Assembly: GCA_964475385.1 (NCBI GenBank)
Contig: CAYYWV010000101.1
Location: 1-8,562 of the forward strand
DNA: 8,562 bases
Origin: CAYYWV01 sp964475385
Lineage (GTDB): Bacteria > Pseudomonadota > Alphaproteobacteria > JAAXGF01
Reading direction: 5' to 3'
Part shown: piece after piece, positions 1 to 6,879 of the stretch
Numbering within the stretch: the first letter of the stretch is position 1
Layout: every line of letters starts with the position of its first letter
Made by a program: the position numbers and the translations under genes
Notes under the pieces: generated by a model
What the model was told of the DNA's origin: nothing
What the model saw: the letters and a program-made list of their open reading frames with translations, nothing else
Databases searched by the model: none

Positions 1-43
1 CGGTTTTCAAGACCGGTGCCTTAAACCGCTCGGCCACCCATCC
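1..43 (-). tRNA. tRNA-Ser (anticodon UGA), 5' half, cut by the window edge
   Basis: Read on the minus strand from 43 down to 1, this is the 5' half of a serine tRNA for UCN codons. The acceptor 5' strand GGATGGG (43-37) is followed by TG, then a D-arm of the form GCCGAGCGGTTTAAGGC, then the anticodon stem CCGGT and loop CTTGAAA. The anticodon TGA lies at 9-7 and the start of the ACCG(G) 3' stem is still present. The remaining anticodon stem base, the long class II variable arm, the T-arm and the acceptor 3' strand lie outside the window, so only about 43 of roughly 90 nt are seen. The gene is transcribed divergently from the protein genes. tRNA-Ser genes are common integrase targets, but the target is normally the 3' end, which is not visible here. 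Confidence 0.95.
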
Positions 44-56
44 GCGGTTTCAGCCG

Positions 57-85
57 AAGCTGTTCGCAAAGCCCGGGGCTGTCAA
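57..85 (-). promoter_or_regulatory. Probable promoter of the tRNA-Ser gene
   Basis: On the minus strand a perfect TTGACA (85-80), preceded by C as in the CTTGAC form common in alphaproteobacteria, lies about 37 nt upstream of the tRNA 5' end. A 17-nt spacer leads to CAGCTT (62-57), which is a poor -10 match (only A at position 2 and the final T). The distance would put transcription start a few nt before the mature tRNA end, which suits a tRNA promoter. The -35 and the geometry are seen directly. Its use as a promoter is inference, and the weak -10 keeps confidence moderate. Confidence 0.45.
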
Positions 86-227
86 GCCTTCTCGGAGGAG
101 GTTTTTTCCGGCATTGCGAGCCGGCTTCATGCGGAAGGCTTCGGTCCGGTTATGCGCAAAGCGGCTTGTGTTCGCGCCCGCCATCGACAAAGATCGGCCC
201 CCGGCGTTAACCACTCGGTGACCGCGA

Positions 228-1247
228 ATGCGCAGAATCGGTTTCATGCCGTCCCGCCGTCTCGTTCTCGTTTCGCTCGCGCGCGCTCTCGGCGCGATCG
301 CCTTCGGCTCCGCGCTGACGACCGGCGGCGTGGCGTATGCGGCTGAGCGGTCGTTCGCCGAATGGCTCGCCGAGCTGCGCGCCGAGGCGCTCGCCAAGGG
401 CATTCGCGCCGAGACGCTCGATCGCGCCCTCGACGGCCTTCAGCCGATCGACCGCGTTATCGCGCTCGACCGTCGCCAGCCTGAGGTCACCCAGACCTTC
501 GAGGAGTACATGGCGCACAGGGTCACGCCCTCGCTTGTCGCCGAAGGAAAGGCGGCCCTGCGCAAGCACCGCGCGCTTCTTGCCGCGGTGCGCGACCGCT
601 ACGGCGTCCAACCCCGCTTCATCGTCGCGCTTTGGGGGCTCGAGACCCGTTATGGCAAGTACGGCGGAAGCTTTCCGGTCATCGCCGCGCTTGCGACGCT
701 TGCCTACGACGCGCGCCGCCCCGCTTACTTCCGCAAGGAGCTCTTGCAGGCGCTCAAAATTCTCGACGAGGGCCATATCGCGCCCGAAGCCATGCGCGGC
801 TCCTGGGCCGGAGCCATGGGCCAGAACCAGTTCATGCCGTCGAGCTACCTGCGCTTCGCGGTCGATTTCGACGGCGACGGCCGGCGCGACATCTGGACCA
901 CGCTCGCCGACGTGTTCGCGTCGGCGGCGAACTATCTCGCCCGTTCGGGCTGGCGGGGCGATCAGACCTGGGGACGCGCGGTGCGCTTGCCCGAGGGTTT
1001 CGACGATGCGTTCATCGGGCATCAGGTGCGCAAGCGCTTAAGCGCCTGGCAACGCCTTGGCGTGCGCCGCGCCGACGGCAGCGATCTGCCCAAGCGCGAT
1101 CTTCTCGCCTCGGTCATTCGGCCCGGCGGGGCCGGTGGGCCGGCTTATGTGGTCTACAACAACTACCGAGTCATCCTGAAGTGGAACCGGTCCGACTATT
1201 TCGGCCTGTCCGTTGGCCGTCTTGCCGACCTTATCGGCGCAGGCTAG
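228..1247 (+). CDS. mltB: Lytic murein transglycosylase, MltB/SltB type (GH103)
   Basis: Predicted periplasmic enzyme (339 aa) that cleaves MurNAc-GlcNAc bonds in peptidoglycan with formation of 1,6-anhydroMurNAc. Residues 1-38 look like an export signal: an SRRLVLV stretch at 9-15 resembles a twin-arginine motif, then a hydrophobic segment ends at AYA-A (36-39). No lipobox cysteine is present, so a soluble form is expected, unlike E. coli lipoprotein MltB. The family signature is clear: WGLETRYGKYGG carries the probable catalytic Glu139; GSWAGAMGQNQFMPSSY spans 191-207, followed by DFDGDGRRDIW (213-223); the C-terminal YNNYRVILKWNRSDYF stretch begins near 310. There is no peptidoglycan-binding domain. 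The start at 228 has a GGTGA (217-221) six nt upstream. ATG at 246 is the alternative and would give a more typical Tat-like signal. rlpA follows 41 nt after the stop. Exact orthology to mltB versus sltB1/mltB2 is not resolved. Confidence 0.9.
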   Translation: MRRIGFMPSRRLVLVSLARALGAIAFGSALTTGGVAYAAERSFAEWLAELRAEALAKGIRAETLDRALDGLQPIDRVIALDRRQPEVTQTFEEYMAHRVTPSLVAEGKAALRKHRALLAAVRDRYGVQPRFIVALWGLETRYGKYGGSFPVIAALATLAYDARRPAYFRKELLQALKILDEGHIAPEAMRGSWAGAMGQNQFMPSSYLRFAVDFDGDGRRDIWTTLADVFASAANYLARSGWRGDQTWGRAVRLPEGFDDAFIGHQVRKRLSAWQRLGVRRADGSDLPKRDLLASVIRPGGAGGPAYVVYNNYRVILKWNRSDYFGLSVGRLADLIGAG

Positions 1248-1288
1248 AGTAGATTTTGTGGGACAACCCCACCTGGACGCGAGATGCT

Positions 1289-2209
1289 GTGATTGCAGCG
1301 CGGTTTCATAGTCGCCATGCTTTGCTCCCGCTTGTCGCGGGGCTCGTTCTCGCGCTTGGCGCCTGCGCCGAGATCGAGCTAGCCGCGTACACGGCGAAAA
1401 AAATCGCGCCGCCGCCGCGGGCCGAGGGCGGCGCGTACAAGATCGGCAAGCCTTATCAGGTCGACGGCGTATGGTACTACCCGGCCGCCGATCCCGCTTA
1501 CGACGAGGTTGGGATCGCGTCGTGGTACGGTCCCGAGTTTCACGGCAAACGCACGGCCAATGGCGCGCTCTTCGACATGAATGCGCTCACCGCCGCCCAT
1601 CGCACGCTGCCGATGCCGAGCCTGGTGCGGGTGACCAACCTCGAGAACGGGCGCTCGCTGGTCCTCACCGTCAATGATCGCGGGCCGTTCGCCCGCGGGC
1701 GGATCATCGACGTTTCGCGCCGCGCGGCCCAGCTCCTCGGCTTCTACGAAAAAGGGACGGCGCGGGTGCGCGTGCAGGCGGTTTCGGTGGGCCCGCCGGG
1801 CTCGGAGCCCGCGCTTCGGGTCGCCTCGGCCGATTCTCGGGCCGCGCCGGCGAATGCGACCGAAGGCCCTCGAATCAAGGCGGCGCCAGTTGCGCCCGTA
1901 AGCCAAGCCCCTCTTCAGCCCCCTCCGGGACCAGCGGTGGCGAGCCGGTCATTGGGCCCTGGGGACTTAGCGAGAACGCCCCGAGAGTTTTACGTTCAGG
2001 CGGGCGCCTTTGGCGATCTCGGTAACGCCAAGAGGCTGAGCGCGGCGCTTGCGTCCTTTGGCCGGGTGCGCATGATGCGCGTGTTCGTCGACGGCCGGCC
2101 GATCTATCGCGTCCAGGTCGGACCGGTCGCGACTATGCGCGACGCCGACGGGCTTCTCGCCCGAATCGTTGCGGCGGGCTATCGGGATTCCCATGTGATC
2201 GTGGAATGA
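1289..2209 (+). CDS. rlpA: RlpA-family septal-ring lipoprotein with DPBB and SPOR domains
   Basis: Predicted outer-membrane lipoprotein of 306 aa. With the GTG start at 1289 it opens with a basic n-region, a hydrophobic core and the lipobox LGAC (Cys26). The in-frame TTG at 1256 would add 11 residues and leave an overlong signal, so I prefer 1289, though neither has a strong ribosome site. A double-psi beta-barrel runs about 73-168 (ASWYG, HGKRTANG, NALTAAHRTLP, VNDRGPF), then a Pro/Ala-rich linker (about 169-231), then a C-terminal SPOR domain (233-306, FYVQAGAFG start), which in this family binds denuded glycan at the septum. Pseudomonas RlpA is a lytic transglycosylase acting on strands without stem peptides, and His104 and Asp130 match its key His and Asp by spacing. 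The position of its important Glu is Ala93 here, so activity is uncertain. It sits between two other peptidoglycan enzymes, which supports a division or cell-separation role. Confidence 0.92.
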   Translation: MIAARFHSRHALLPLVAGLVLALGACAEIELAAYTAKKIAPPPRAEGGAYKIGKPYQVDGVWYYPAADPAYDEVGIASWYGPEFHGKRTANGALFDMNALTAAHRTLPMPSLVRVTNLENGRSLVLTVNDRGPFARGRIIDVSRRAAQLLGFYEKGTARVRVQAVSVGPPGSEPALRVASADSRAAPANATEGPRIKAAPVAPVSQAPLQPPPGPAVASRSLGPGDLARTPREFYVQAGAFGDLGNAKRLSAALASFGRVRMMRVFVDGRPIYRVQVGPVATMRDADGLLARIVAAGYRDSHVIVE

Positions 2210-2254
2210 CGAAACGGACCCCACGGGAGCTGAATGCGAGGCTGATGTGATGAT

Positions 2255-2262
2255 GGGAGGAG
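2255..2262 (+). promoter_or_regulatory. Shine-Dalgarno site favouring the 2265 start of the carboxypeptidase gene
   Basis: The purine run GGGAGGAG precedes ATG at 2265. The best pairing core GGAGG (2256-2260) leaves a 4-nt spacer, somewhat short but usable. A competing start cluster GTG-ATG-ATG in the same frame (2247, 2250, 2253) has only GAGG (2238-2241), 8 nt before the ATG at 2250. The later start also shortens an already long signal-peptide n-region. The choice is inference. Confidence 0.5.
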
Positions 2263-2264
2263 TG

Positions 2265-3464
2265 ATGCGCGCAGCAGGCTGCGCTACCGGCGTTTTGGGG
2301 CTCGGACGGCGCGCCTCTGGCCGAGTCCGGGCGGCGGTGTGGAGCTGGCTCGCGATCGTGGTTCTGACCGCCGGGCTCGCTGCTCCTGCGGTTGCGATCG
2401 AAACCACGGCGCGTCAGGCCATTCTGATCGACGACACCACCGGCACGGTCCTGTTCGAGAAGAACGCCGACCAGCTCATGCCTCCGTCGTCGATGAGCAA
2501 GATGATGACGATCTACATGCTTTTCGAGCGCCTCGCCCAAGGGCGGCTCAAGCTCGACGACACCTTTACCGTGAGCGAGAAGGCGTGGCGCATGGGCGGC
2601 TCGAAGATGTTCGTCGAGGTCGGCAAACAGGTCAAAGTCGAGGATCTGATCCAAGGCATCATCGTTCAATCGGGCAATGACGCCTGCATCGTGGTCGCCG
2701 AAGGGCTCTCCGGCACCGAAGAAGCCTTCGCCGCTGAGATGACCCAGCGCGCCCGTGAGCTCGGCATGACTTCGAGCACGTTCAAGAACGCGAGCGGCTG
2801 GCCGACCGAAGGCCACCTGACCACGGCGCGCGACCTCGCTCTGCTTGCGAGCCGCACCATTCGCGACTTCCCACAGTACTACCACTACTACGCCGAAAAG
2901 ACCTTTACCTACAATGGGATTCGCCAGGGCAACCGGAACCCGCTGCTCTACAGGACGCCTGGCGCCGATGGGCTCAAGACCGGTCATACACAGGCGGCGG
3001 GTTACGGTTTGACGGGATCGGTGGTGCGCAATGGCCGTCGGCTCATCCTCGTCGTCAACGGCCTGAGCAGCGCGCGCGCCCGGGCCGAGGAATCGGCTCG
3101 GCTGATCGAGTGGGGCTTCCGCGAGTTCCAGAACTACAAGCTCTACGCCGCCGGGGACACGGTCGCCGAGGCCGACGTCTGGCTCGGCGATAAGGCGACG
3201 GTGCCGCTCGTCGTCAAGGACGAGGTGCTGCTTACGCTCGCCCGCAAGGTGCGCAAGGCCATGAAGGTGACCGTGACTTACGAAGGACCGATCCCGGCGC
3301 CGATCAAGCGCGGGACCGAGCTCGCCAAGCTGACGATCACGGCGCCCGACACCAAGACGGTCGAGATTCCCCTCGTCGCCGGCGAGGACGTGGGCGAGCT
3401 CTCGGCCTTCCGCCGCATCGGAGCGGCGATCAGCTACCTCGTCTGGGGCGCGAGCGGCGGTTGA
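2265..3464 (+). CDS. D-alanyl-D-alanine carboxypeptidase (PBP5/6 type, peptidase family S11)
   Basis: Low-molecular-weight penicillin-binding protein (399 aa from 2265) that removes the terminal D-Ala from peptidoglycan stem pentapeptides in the periplasm, limiting cross-linking. All three active-site motifs are visible: SMSK at 76-79 (nucleophile Ser76, base Lys79), SGN at 136-138 and KTG at 238-240. A signal peptide with a long basic n-region and the hydrophobic stretch WLAIVVLTAGLAAPAVA precedes the mature start near IETTA. After the transpeptidase fold comes the beta-rich PBP5 C-terminal domain (roughly 285-375), then a tail, RRIGAAISYLVWGA, that could be the usual amphipathic membrane anchor. 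In-frame alternative starts lie at 2247, 2250 and 2253. It follows rlpA by 55 nt and its TGA overlaps the tmk start. It is a dacA/dacC/dacD-type protein; which paralogue cannot be told, so no symbol is given. Confidence 0.95.
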   Translation: MRAAGCATGVLGLGRRASGRVRAAVWSWLAIVVLTAGLAAPAVAIETTARQAILIDDTTGTVLFEKNADQLMPPSSMSKMMTIYMLFERLAQGRLKLDDTFTVSEKAWRMGGSKMFVEVGKQVKVEDLIQGIIVQSGNDACIVVAEGLSGTEEAFAAEMTQRARELGMTSSTFKNASGWPTEGHLTTARDLALLASRTIRDFPQYYHYYAEKTFTYNGIRQGNRNPLLYRTPGADGLKTGHTQAAGYGLTGSVVRNGRRLILVVNGLSSARARAEESARLIEWGFREFQNYKLYAAGDTVAEADVWLGDKATVPLVVKDEVLLTLARKVRKAMKVTVTYEGPIPAPIKRGTELAKLTITAPDTKTVEIPLVAGEDVGELSAFRRIGAAISYLVWGASGG

Positions 3465-4147
3465 CCGGCTCGTCCGCCTTCGGCCCGCGCCGCGGCCGCT
3501 TCATCACCATCGAAGGCGGCGAGGGGGCCGGCAAGTCGACCCAGGCCGAGCGCCTGGGGCGCGCTTTGCGGGCGCGGGGGCTTTCGGTTCTCTGCACCCG
3601 CGAGCCTGGGGGAAGCCCCGGCGCGGAGGCGGTCCGCCGCCTGCTCGTCGATGGCGATCCCGGACGCTGGGATGCGATGACCGAGGCGCTCTTGCATTTC
3701 GCCGCCCGTCGCGACCACGCGGTCCGCGTCATCGCGCCTGCGCTCGCGCGCGGCGACTGGGTGATCTGCGACCGCTTCGTCGATTCGACCATGGCCTATC
3801 AGGGTTACGCCCAGGGTCTGGGACGCGAAGCGGTCGAACGGCTCGCCGCGCTCGTCGTGCCTGATCTCGCGCCCGATCTTACGTTGATTCTCGATCTCGC
3901 GCCCGAGGTCGGGCTCGCTCGCGCCCACGCCCGCGGCGTCGAAAACCGCTATGAGCGCATGGACCCCGCGTTTCACGTGCGCCTGCGCGACGCCTTTCTC
4001 GATATCGCGCGGCGCGAGCCCGAGCGCTGCGCGGTGATCGACGCCGCCGCCGCGCCCGATCGCGTGCATCGCGCCGTGCTCGCGGCGGTCGAAGCTCGGC
4101 TTTTCGACCGGAAGCGGGCGAGGGGCGAGGAGGGAAGCGATGGCTGA
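3461..4147 (+). CDS. tmk: Thymidylate kinase (dTMP kinase)
   Basis: Cytosolic enzyme of 228 aa phosphorylating dTMP to dTDP with ATP, an essential step of dTTP supply. The P-loop GGEGAGKST lies at 19-27 with Lys25. The DRF motif is at 104-106, followed by DSTMAYQG (108-115), the dTMP-binding region. A basic lid segment, ARGVENRYERMD, follows LDLAPEVGLARAH, suggesting the bacterial type in which lid arginines rather than a P-loop arginine assist catalysis. The start is TTG at 3461, inferred because no ATG, GTG or other TTG lies in frame between it and the P-loop. It overlaps the stop of the carboxypeptidase gene as TTGA (4 nt) and lacks a good ribosome site, so translation is probably coupled to the upstream gene. 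The 3' end overlaps holB by 8 nt. Confidence 0.95.
   Translation: MTGSSAFGPRRGRFITIEGGEGAGKSTQAERLGRALRARGLSVLCTREPGGSPGAEAVRRLLVDGDPGRWDAMTEALLHFAARRDHAVRVIAPALARGDWVICDRFVDSTMAYQGYAQGLGREAVERLAALVVPDLAPDLTLILDLAPEVGLARAHARGVENRYERMDPAFHVRLRDAFLDIARREPERCAVIDAAAAPDRVHRAVLAAVEARLFDRKRARGEEGSDG
4128..4133 (+). promoter_or_regulatory. Consensus Shine-Dalgarno site of holB inside tmk
   Basis: A full AGGAGG lies within the last codons of tmk, with a 6-nt spacer to ATG at 4140. It is the strongest ribosome site in the window. It fixes the holB start, which overlaps tmk by 8 nt, and suggests holB is translated well on its own and not only by coupling. Confidence 0.85.
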
Positions 4148-5237
4148 TATGGGCGATACCGCGGCCGTCGGCCCGCCGCCGCCGCGCGCCAACCCGATCC
4201 TCATAGGACACGAGGCGGCCGAAGCCACGCTTCTCGACGCTTGGCGCGCCGGCCGGCTGGCGCACGCCTGGTTGCTCGCCGGTCCCAAGGGGATCGGCAA
4301 GGCGACGCTCGCCTACCGGATCGCGCGCCGCGTTCTCGCCGGCGACGGAGAGCGCGGCGATCTCTTCGGCGCGCCCGCCCCCGATATGGACGAGGACGAT
4401 CCCGTTTTCCGGCGCATCGCCGCCGGCGCGCACAGCGGCCTGCTGACCATCGAGCCCGGGTTCGACGACCGCCGCAAACGCCGGCGCGACGAGATCCTGA
4501 TCGGCGAGATCCACCCACTCGCCCCGTTTCTTCGGCTCACTACGGGCGAAGGCGCAATGCGCGTTGTGGTCGTGGACGCAGCCGACCAGCTCAACCGAAC
4601 GGCGGCCAACGCTCTTCTGAAATCGCTTGAAGAACCTCCATATAATGTTTTGTTTTTGCTTGTGTGCCATAATCAGGGTGCGATTCTTCCCACGGTGCGC
4701 TCCCGCTGCCGGCTTCTGCCTTTGCGCCCGCTCGAGGACGATGCGCTCGCGGCCTTTCTCGCCCGATTCCGTCCTGCACTTGCGCCCGAGCAACGCGCGG
4801 CCGTCGCCCGGCTCGCTCGCGGAAGCCCGGGGCGCGCGCTGCGTCTCGTCGATGCCGGCGGGCTCGACCTCTACGCCGCGATGATCGCGGTCTTGGCCGA
4901 AGAGGGAAGCGCCCGCGCGGCCGCGCTTCACGCGCTCGCCGACCGGCTGGGCCGCGGGGGCGAGGCGGAGGCGGCCTTCGATGCGCTTCTCGAAGCGCTT
5001 GCCGACTGGATCGCGCGCATGGTCCGCGATGCGGCGGCGGGCCGTGAGGGCGGCGACGTCCTCGTTCCCGGCGAAGCGGCGATCGCCGCGCGCCTTGCGG
5101 CAGGAGCCGGCCTTGCACATTGGACGGAGGTGTGGGAAAAGGTACGCCGCCTCGCGGCCCAGGCGGCCCATGCCAATCTCGACCGGAGGCAGGCGCTGAT
5201 CGCCGCCTTCCGCGCGGTCGAGGCCGCGCCCCCCTGA
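4140..5237 (+). CDS. holB: DNA polymerase III subunit delta' (clamp-loader subunit)
   Basis: Predicted AAA+ subunit (365 aa) of the clamp loader that opens and loads the beta sliding clamp. An N-terminal region (about 20-45: PILIGHEAAEATL, GRLAHAWLLAG) leads to a Walker A-like GPKGIGKA at 48-55, where the usual Ser/Thr after Lys54 is Ala55. A Walker B-like VVVVDAAD is at 142-149, LLKSLEEPP at 159-167 and the SRC motif of clamp-loader subunits at 188-190. The degenerate Walker A fits a non-hydrolysing delta' subunit. The four-Cys zinc module of E. coli delta' is absent: there is no Cys between Walker A and Walker B. The C-terminal helical part (about 210-365) is Ala/Leu/Arg-rich. DnaX (tau/gamma) is unlikely because Walker A is degenerate and there is no zinc module or long C-terminus. 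Codons near 4633-4675 are strikingly AT-rich compared with the rest. metG begins 51 nt downstream. Confidence 0.92.
   Translation: MADMGDTAAVGPPPPRANPILIGHEAAEATLLDAWRAGRLAHAWLLAGPKGIGKATLAYRIARRVLAGDGERGDLFGAPAPDMDEDDPVFRRIAAGAHSGLLTIEPGFDDRRKRRRDEILIGEIHPLAPFLRLTTGEGAMRVVVVDAADQLNRTAANALLKSLEEPPYNVLFLLVCHNQGAILPTVRSRCRLLPLRPLEDDALAAFLARFRPALAPEQRAAVARLARGSPGRALRLVDAGGLDLYAAMIAVLAEEGSARAAALHALADRLGRGGEAEAAFDALLEALADWIARMVRDAAAGREGGDVLVPGEAAIAARLAAGAGLAHWTEVWEKVRRLAAQAAHANLDRRQALIAAFRAVEAAPP
4617..4646 (+). promoter_or_regulatory. Possible internal promoter in holB (weak candidate)
   Basis: A perfect TATAAT (4641-4646) lies in an unusually AT-rich part of holB. CTGAAA (4617-4622, four of six matches to TTGACA) sits 18 nt upstream. 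If used, it would serve metG and the downstream genes from within holB. The hexamers are seen, but function is a guess: the same bases encode a conserved Pro-Tyr-Asn stretch. Confidence 0.2.
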
Positions 5238-5276
5238 CGACGGCGCGACACAGGCCAGCCCCAACCGCAACCCTTC

Positions 5277-5282
5277 GGAGAG
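5277..5282 (+). promoter_or_regulatory. Shine-Dalgarno site of metG
   Basis: GGAGAG with a 6-nt spacer precedes ATG at 5289, in the 51-nt gap after holB. It supports the chosen metG start, which also gives the normal short lead into the HIGH region. I saw no hairpin or clear promoter in this gap. Confidence 0.65.
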
Positions 5283-5288
5283 CCCGCG

Positions 5289-6845
5289 ATGTCGGAGCCC
5301 AGCGCCTTCTACGTCACGACGCCGATCTACTACGTCAACGATTCGCCGCATATCGGGCATGCGTACACTTCGCTCGCCTGCGACGCGCTGGCGCGATTCA
5401 TGCGGCTCGACGGCCGCGACGTGAAGTTCCTCACCGGCACCGACGAGCACGGCCAGAAGGTCGAGAAGGCGGCCCAGGCCGCGGGCGAAGACCCGCAGGC
5501 TTTCGTCGACCGGGTCTCGCAGCGCTTCCGCGCCCTCTCGGGCGTCATGGGCTTCACCAACGACGACTTCATCCGCACCACAGAGCCCCGGCACATCGCG
5601 TCCGTCCAGCAGCTCTGGCGCGAGCTGGTCGCGCGCGACCAGATCTACCTCGGCACCTATGCGGGCTGGTACTCGGTGCGCGACGAGACCTATTACGCCG
5701 AATCCGAGATCGTCGACGGCAAGGCGCCGACCGGCGCGCCGGTCGAGTGGGTCGAGGAGCCGAGCTACTTCTTCCGGCTCTCGGCCTGGCAGGACCGCCT
5801 GCTGGCGTTCTACGAGGCCAATCCGGACTTCATCGGTCCTGAAACTCGGCGCAACGAGGTGATCAGCTTCGTCAAGGGGGGGCTGAACGATCTTTCGGTC
5901 TCGCGCACCAGCTTCAAATGGGGCGTCCCGGTGCCCGACGATCCGGCCCATGTGATGTACGTCTGGATCGACGCGCTCACCAACTACATCACGGCGGTCG
6001 GCTACCCTGATGCGGCCTGCGCCGATTTCAAGCGCTACTGGCCCGCCGATCTGCACATGGTGGGCAAGGACATCCTGCGCTTTCACGCGGTCTACTGGCC
6101 GGCCTTCCTGATGGCGGCCGAGATCGAACCGCCCAAGCGCGTGTTCGCCCACGGCTGGTGGACCAACGAGGGCGAGAAGATCTCGAAGTCGGTGGGCAAC
6201 GTGATCGATCCGCTCGCGCTGGTCGAGCGCTACGGCCTCGATGCGGTGCGCTACTTCCTGCTCCGCGAGGTGCCGTTCGGCAACGACGGCGACTTCTCGC
6301 ACCGCGCGATGGTCGCGCGCATGAACGGCGATCTCGCCAACGACTTCGGCAACCTGGCGCAGCGGGTGCTTTCGATGATTTACAAGAACTGCGAGGCGCA
6401 AGTCCCTGAGCCGGGCTCGTTTTCGGATGCCGACAAGAGATTGCTTTCAGCCGCGCACGGCTTGGTCGAGGAGATGCGCGCGCAGTTCCGCGTCCAGGCC
6501 TTCCACGCCGCGCTCGCCGAGCAGTGGCGGGTGATCGGGGCGGCGAACCGCTACGTCGACGAGCAAGCGCCCTGGGCTCTGCGAAAGACGGACCAGGCGC
6601 GCATGCGCACGGTCCTTTACGTGCTCGCCGAAGTCTTGCGTCATCTCGCCATTCTCGCCCAGCCGGTGACCCCGAACGCCGCCGGGCGGCTCTTGGACCA
6701 GCTCGCGATTCCTGCGGATGCGCGCAGCTTCGCGACGCTCGGCCCCGAAGGCGCGCTCGTTCCCGGGACGGCGCTGCCCAAGCCTGCGGGGGTGTTTCCG
6801 CGCTATGTCGACGAGGACGCGGCGGCCGGCGGGCGCAGCGGTTGA
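5289..6845 (+). CDS. metG: Methionyl-tRNA synthetase, short form without zinc knuckle
   Basis: Class I aminoacyl-tRNA synthetase of 518 aa that charges tRNA-Met (initiator and elongator) with methionine in the cytosol. The Rossmann fold opens with FYVTTPIYYVND, and the HIGH signature is exact at 21-24 (PHIGH). The catalytic loop KISKS is at 297-301. LTGTDEHGQK and the DALTNYITAVGYPD stretch are family hallmarks. The connective-peptide knuckle reads GWYSVRDETYY, with none of the Cys pairs that bind zinc in E. coli MetG. The C-terminal part (about 340-505) is the helical anticodon-binding domain. No EMAPII/CsaA-type tRNA-binding domain follows, so this is the short form common in alphaproteobacteria. 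The reading frame is intact. tatD starts 34 nt after the stop. Confidence 0.97.
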   Translation: MSEPSAFYVTTPIYYVNDSPHIGHAYTSLACDALARFMRLDGRDVKFLTGTDEHGQKVEKAAQAAGEDPQAFVDRVSQRFRALSGVMGFTNDDFIRTTEPRHIASVQQLWRELVARDQIYLGTYAGWYSVRDETYYAESEIVDGKAPTGAPVEWVEEPSYFFRLSAWQDRLLAFYEANPDFIGPETRRNEVISFVKGGLNDLSVSRTSFKWGVPVPDDPAHVMYVWIDALTNYITAVGYPDAACADFKRYWPADLHMVGKDILRFHAVYWPAFLMAAEIEPPKRVFAHGWWTNEGEKISKSVGNVIDPLALVERYGLDAVRYFLLREVPFGNDGDFSHRAMVARMNGDLANDFGNLAQRVLSMIYKNCEAQVPEPGSFSDADKRLLSAAHGLVEEMRAQFRVQAFHAALAEQWRVIGAANRYVDEQAPWALRKTDQARMRTVLYVLAEVLRHLAILAQPVTPNAAGRLLDQLAIPADARSFATLGPEGALVPGTALPKPAGVFPRYVDEDAAAGGRSG

Positions 6846-6879
6846 CGAGCGGGACGGCGGAGCCGGCGAGGGCGGGGCG

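Noticed and set aside
166..194. Possible promoter for mltB (TTGTGT, 17 nt, AAAGAT)
   Set aside because: The spacing is right but each hexamer matches only three of six consensus bases, which is too weak to list.
207..1022. 271-codon minus-strand frame opposite mltB
   Set aside because: It is antisense to a gene with all GH103 motifs, with low-complexity charged composition. It is a codon-bias shadow.
2133..2987. 284-codon minus-strand frame opposite the carboxypeptidase gene
   Set aside because: The opposite strand carries intact SxxK, SxN and KTG motifs; this frame shows no family signature or plausible ribosome site.
4627..4646. TTGAAG as the -35 for the holB TATAAT
   Set aside because: The spacer is only 8 nt, incompatible with a sigma-70 promoter.
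3879..6401. 840-codon open frame on the minus strand across tmk, holB and metG
   Set aside because: It runs antisense to three clearly conserved genes. Its translation is Arg/Glu/Ala/Val-rich with no recognisable motif. Long antisense frames are expected where sense codons end in G/C.
6718..6879. Upstream extension of tatD (54 codons) inside the metG 3' end
   Set aside because: It encodes an Arg/Ser-rich sequence unlike TatD N-termini, while GTG at 6880 gives the canonical start with a GAGG site.
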